Source: Gammaproteobacteria bacterium (GTDB lineage: Bacteria; Pseudomonadota; Gammaproteobacteria; Granulosicoccales; Granulosicoccaceae). From it: 7,918 bases of DNA. The translations under genes and the position numbers were made by a program. The notes beneath the pieces are model-generated. The model made no database searches. It was not told the origin of the DNA and saw nothing but the letters and a program-made list of their open reading frames with translations. The stretch lies in NCBI GenBank assembly GCA_019634245.1, contig JAHQVR010000330.1, forward strand, positions 1-7,918, given 5' to 3'. Positions 7,129 through 7,918 of this stretch are shown here, piece by piece (positions within the stretch are counted from its first letter, which is position 1; the number at the start of each line of letters is the position of its first letter).

Positions 7129-7918
7129 CTACAAATTGACCGTCACACTCTTACCGTTAGGCAGAGGAATAACAAAAAAGTTACTCCGATCACCAAATTC
7201 AATCGCACCAATATCACAGACATCTCCGAACGGCCGTCGCTCTCCTCGTTGATCAAGATTGTTAACAGGCGCTGCTGCGCAGCCGCCGCCATTGCCTGCG
7301 TCAATTGCAGGGCTATTTTTTAATAATGCATGGGTGCGTGTGCGTCCACCATTGTTATTTAGCAGATCAAGCTTGGGGTCAACCGCAAGAGCACTGGTTC
7401 CACAGCTGCCGTCTTGGATGATATTTTTTTCATCCGAGGCTATTGAGTTGAATGCTGAAACACAATCAGAGCCGGACATGGAGCCGGCAATGATACTGTT
7501 TCGCAGGGTAATGCTTGCATCAAAGTTTAGAATGCCCCCACCGAGGCCGCCAGCAAAATTATTCGCAATGGTCGTGTTGTACAACCTAATTTCAGCACCG
7601 AGCCTGGCGTAAACACCACCGCCATTGTTATCGTTTAAAAAAAAGTTCTCGAACGTGATGTCATTAAGCGTTAGTTCGGTGTACCCGGTTAACGCAGTAA
7701 ACCGAAATCGACTGAAGTTATTATTGGGATCATTTGAAGCATTACGAAATATTTGATGCCCGCCACCATTAATTGTGATGTCGGAGCTTATAAAACGCAC
7801 AGCGTTGCCGTTTTGATTCGGGTGGTCTGCCGTGACTTCAATGTCGCTGGTGAGATTGATCACGTCAGCCTGGGAGTTGGCGTTGGCGGTTTCGATTGCC
7901 GTGCGGAGCTCGCTTATA
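7129..7918 (-). CDS. CSLREA / choice-of-anchor Q beta-helix protein (third paralogue), 5' end missing
   Basis: The minus-strand frame is open from TAG at 7131-7129 to the window edge, giving 262 residues; the GTG at 7863 is internal because coding continues upstream with ISELRTAIETANANSQADV. This is a CSLREA-like motif, so the start and signal peptide lie just beyond the window. A short beta-helix follows (TINGGGHQIFRN, NNGGGVYARLGAEIRLYNT, GGLGGGILNFDASITLRNSI). Next come NIIQDGSCG, the choice-of-anchor Q region (LNNNGGRTRTHALL, SPAIDAGN, LDQRG, CDIGAIE) and the 16-residue tail FFVIPLPNGKSVTVNL at the stop. The helix is much shorter than in the two neighbours. The N-terminal motif lacks both cysteines found in the other two copies. 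The protein is presumably exported and surface-associated; no enzymatic site is visible. It is convergent with the second paralogue. Confidence 0.9.
   Translation of the reverse strand, partial: ISELRTAIETANANSQADVINLTSDIEVTADHPNQNGNAVRFISSDITINGGGHQIFRNASNDPNNNFSRFRFTALTGYTELTLNDITFENFFLNDNNGGGVYARLGAEIRLYNTTIANNFAGGLGGGILNFDASITLRNSIIAGSMSGSDCVSAFNSIASDEKNIIQDGSCGTSALAVDPKLDLLNNNGGRTRTHALLKNSPAIDAGNGGGCAAAPVNNLDQRGERRPFGDVCDIGAIEFGDRSNFFVIPLPNGKSVTVNL
7132..7179 (-). other. C-terminal tail motif FFVIPLPNGKSVTVNL, candidate sorting or anchoring signal
   Basis: These are the last 16 codons of the third paralogue, separated from CDIGAIE by a six-residue linker (FGDRSN). They match the tail of the first paralogue in length, in FFxIPLxNG(K/R)xV and in the terminal Leu. 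No basic cluster follows a transmembrane stretch, unlike LPXTG or PEP-CTERM signals, so this is a different kind of tail. Confidence 0.5.

Noticed and set aside
7259..7612. Plus-strand 117-codon frame
   Set aside because: It lies opposite the clearly coding third paralogue, and its proline-rich, low-complexity product is typical of an antisense shadow of GGG/NNG codons.
7129..7863. Start of the minus-strand gene at GTG 7863
   Set aside because: The frame continues to the window edge and encodes a CSLREA-like motif, so the gene is truncated by the window and this GTG is internal.

Overview
The window reads as a piece of accessory, surface-associated gene content from a bacterium, most likely a Gram-negative and possibly a marine gammaproteobacterium. 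That guess rests on the protein types (CSLREA / choice-of-anchor Q beta-helix proteins, and a CotH kinase-like protein with lamin-tail domains), roughly balanced base composition, and Sec-type signal peptides without Gram-positive LPXTG anchors. No RNA gene, insertion sequence, phage gene or CRISPR array was seen.

Layout. (1) Bases 1-3057, plus strand: the 3' part of a large gene, open from the first base, for a multidomain secreted CotH kinase-like protein (lamin-tail remnant, lectin-like beta-sandwich, second lamin-tail-like half, chitobiase C-terminal-like domain, CotH domain, InlB-like repeat, final lamin-tail domain). (2) Bases 3058-3397: non-coding or doubtful, with one compact palindrome. 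(3) Bases 3398-4894, plus strand: a complete secreted beta-helix protein with an N-terminal CSLREA motif, a choice-of-anchor Q region and a short hydrophobic C-terminal tail. (4) Bases 4895-5347: a 453-base gap with a candidate sigma-70 promoter and several small inverted repeats. (5) Bases 5348-7075, plus strand: a second, larger complete paralogue. (6) Bases 7129-7918, minus strand: a third paralogue, convergent with the second, whose 5' end lies beyond the window.

The three beta-helix proteins look like a local paralogue family, each with its own variation on one plan: signal peptide (seen in two), CSLREA motif, right-handed beta-helix of GGG-containing coils, and choice-of-anchor Q region. 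The most interesting signal is a 16-residue C-terminal tail, FFMIPLRNGRVVVIDL in the first and FFVIPLPNGKSVTVNL in the third. It ends both proteins exactly at the stop codon and could be an undescribed sorting or outer-membrane anchoring signal. In the second protein a matching segment sits upstream of the terminal CDIGAVE motif, as though inserted into the anchor region. The CotH protein may act on secreted or surface proteins of this kind, but the only link visible here is proximity, and its usual nucleotide-binding lysine appears to be replaced by leucine.
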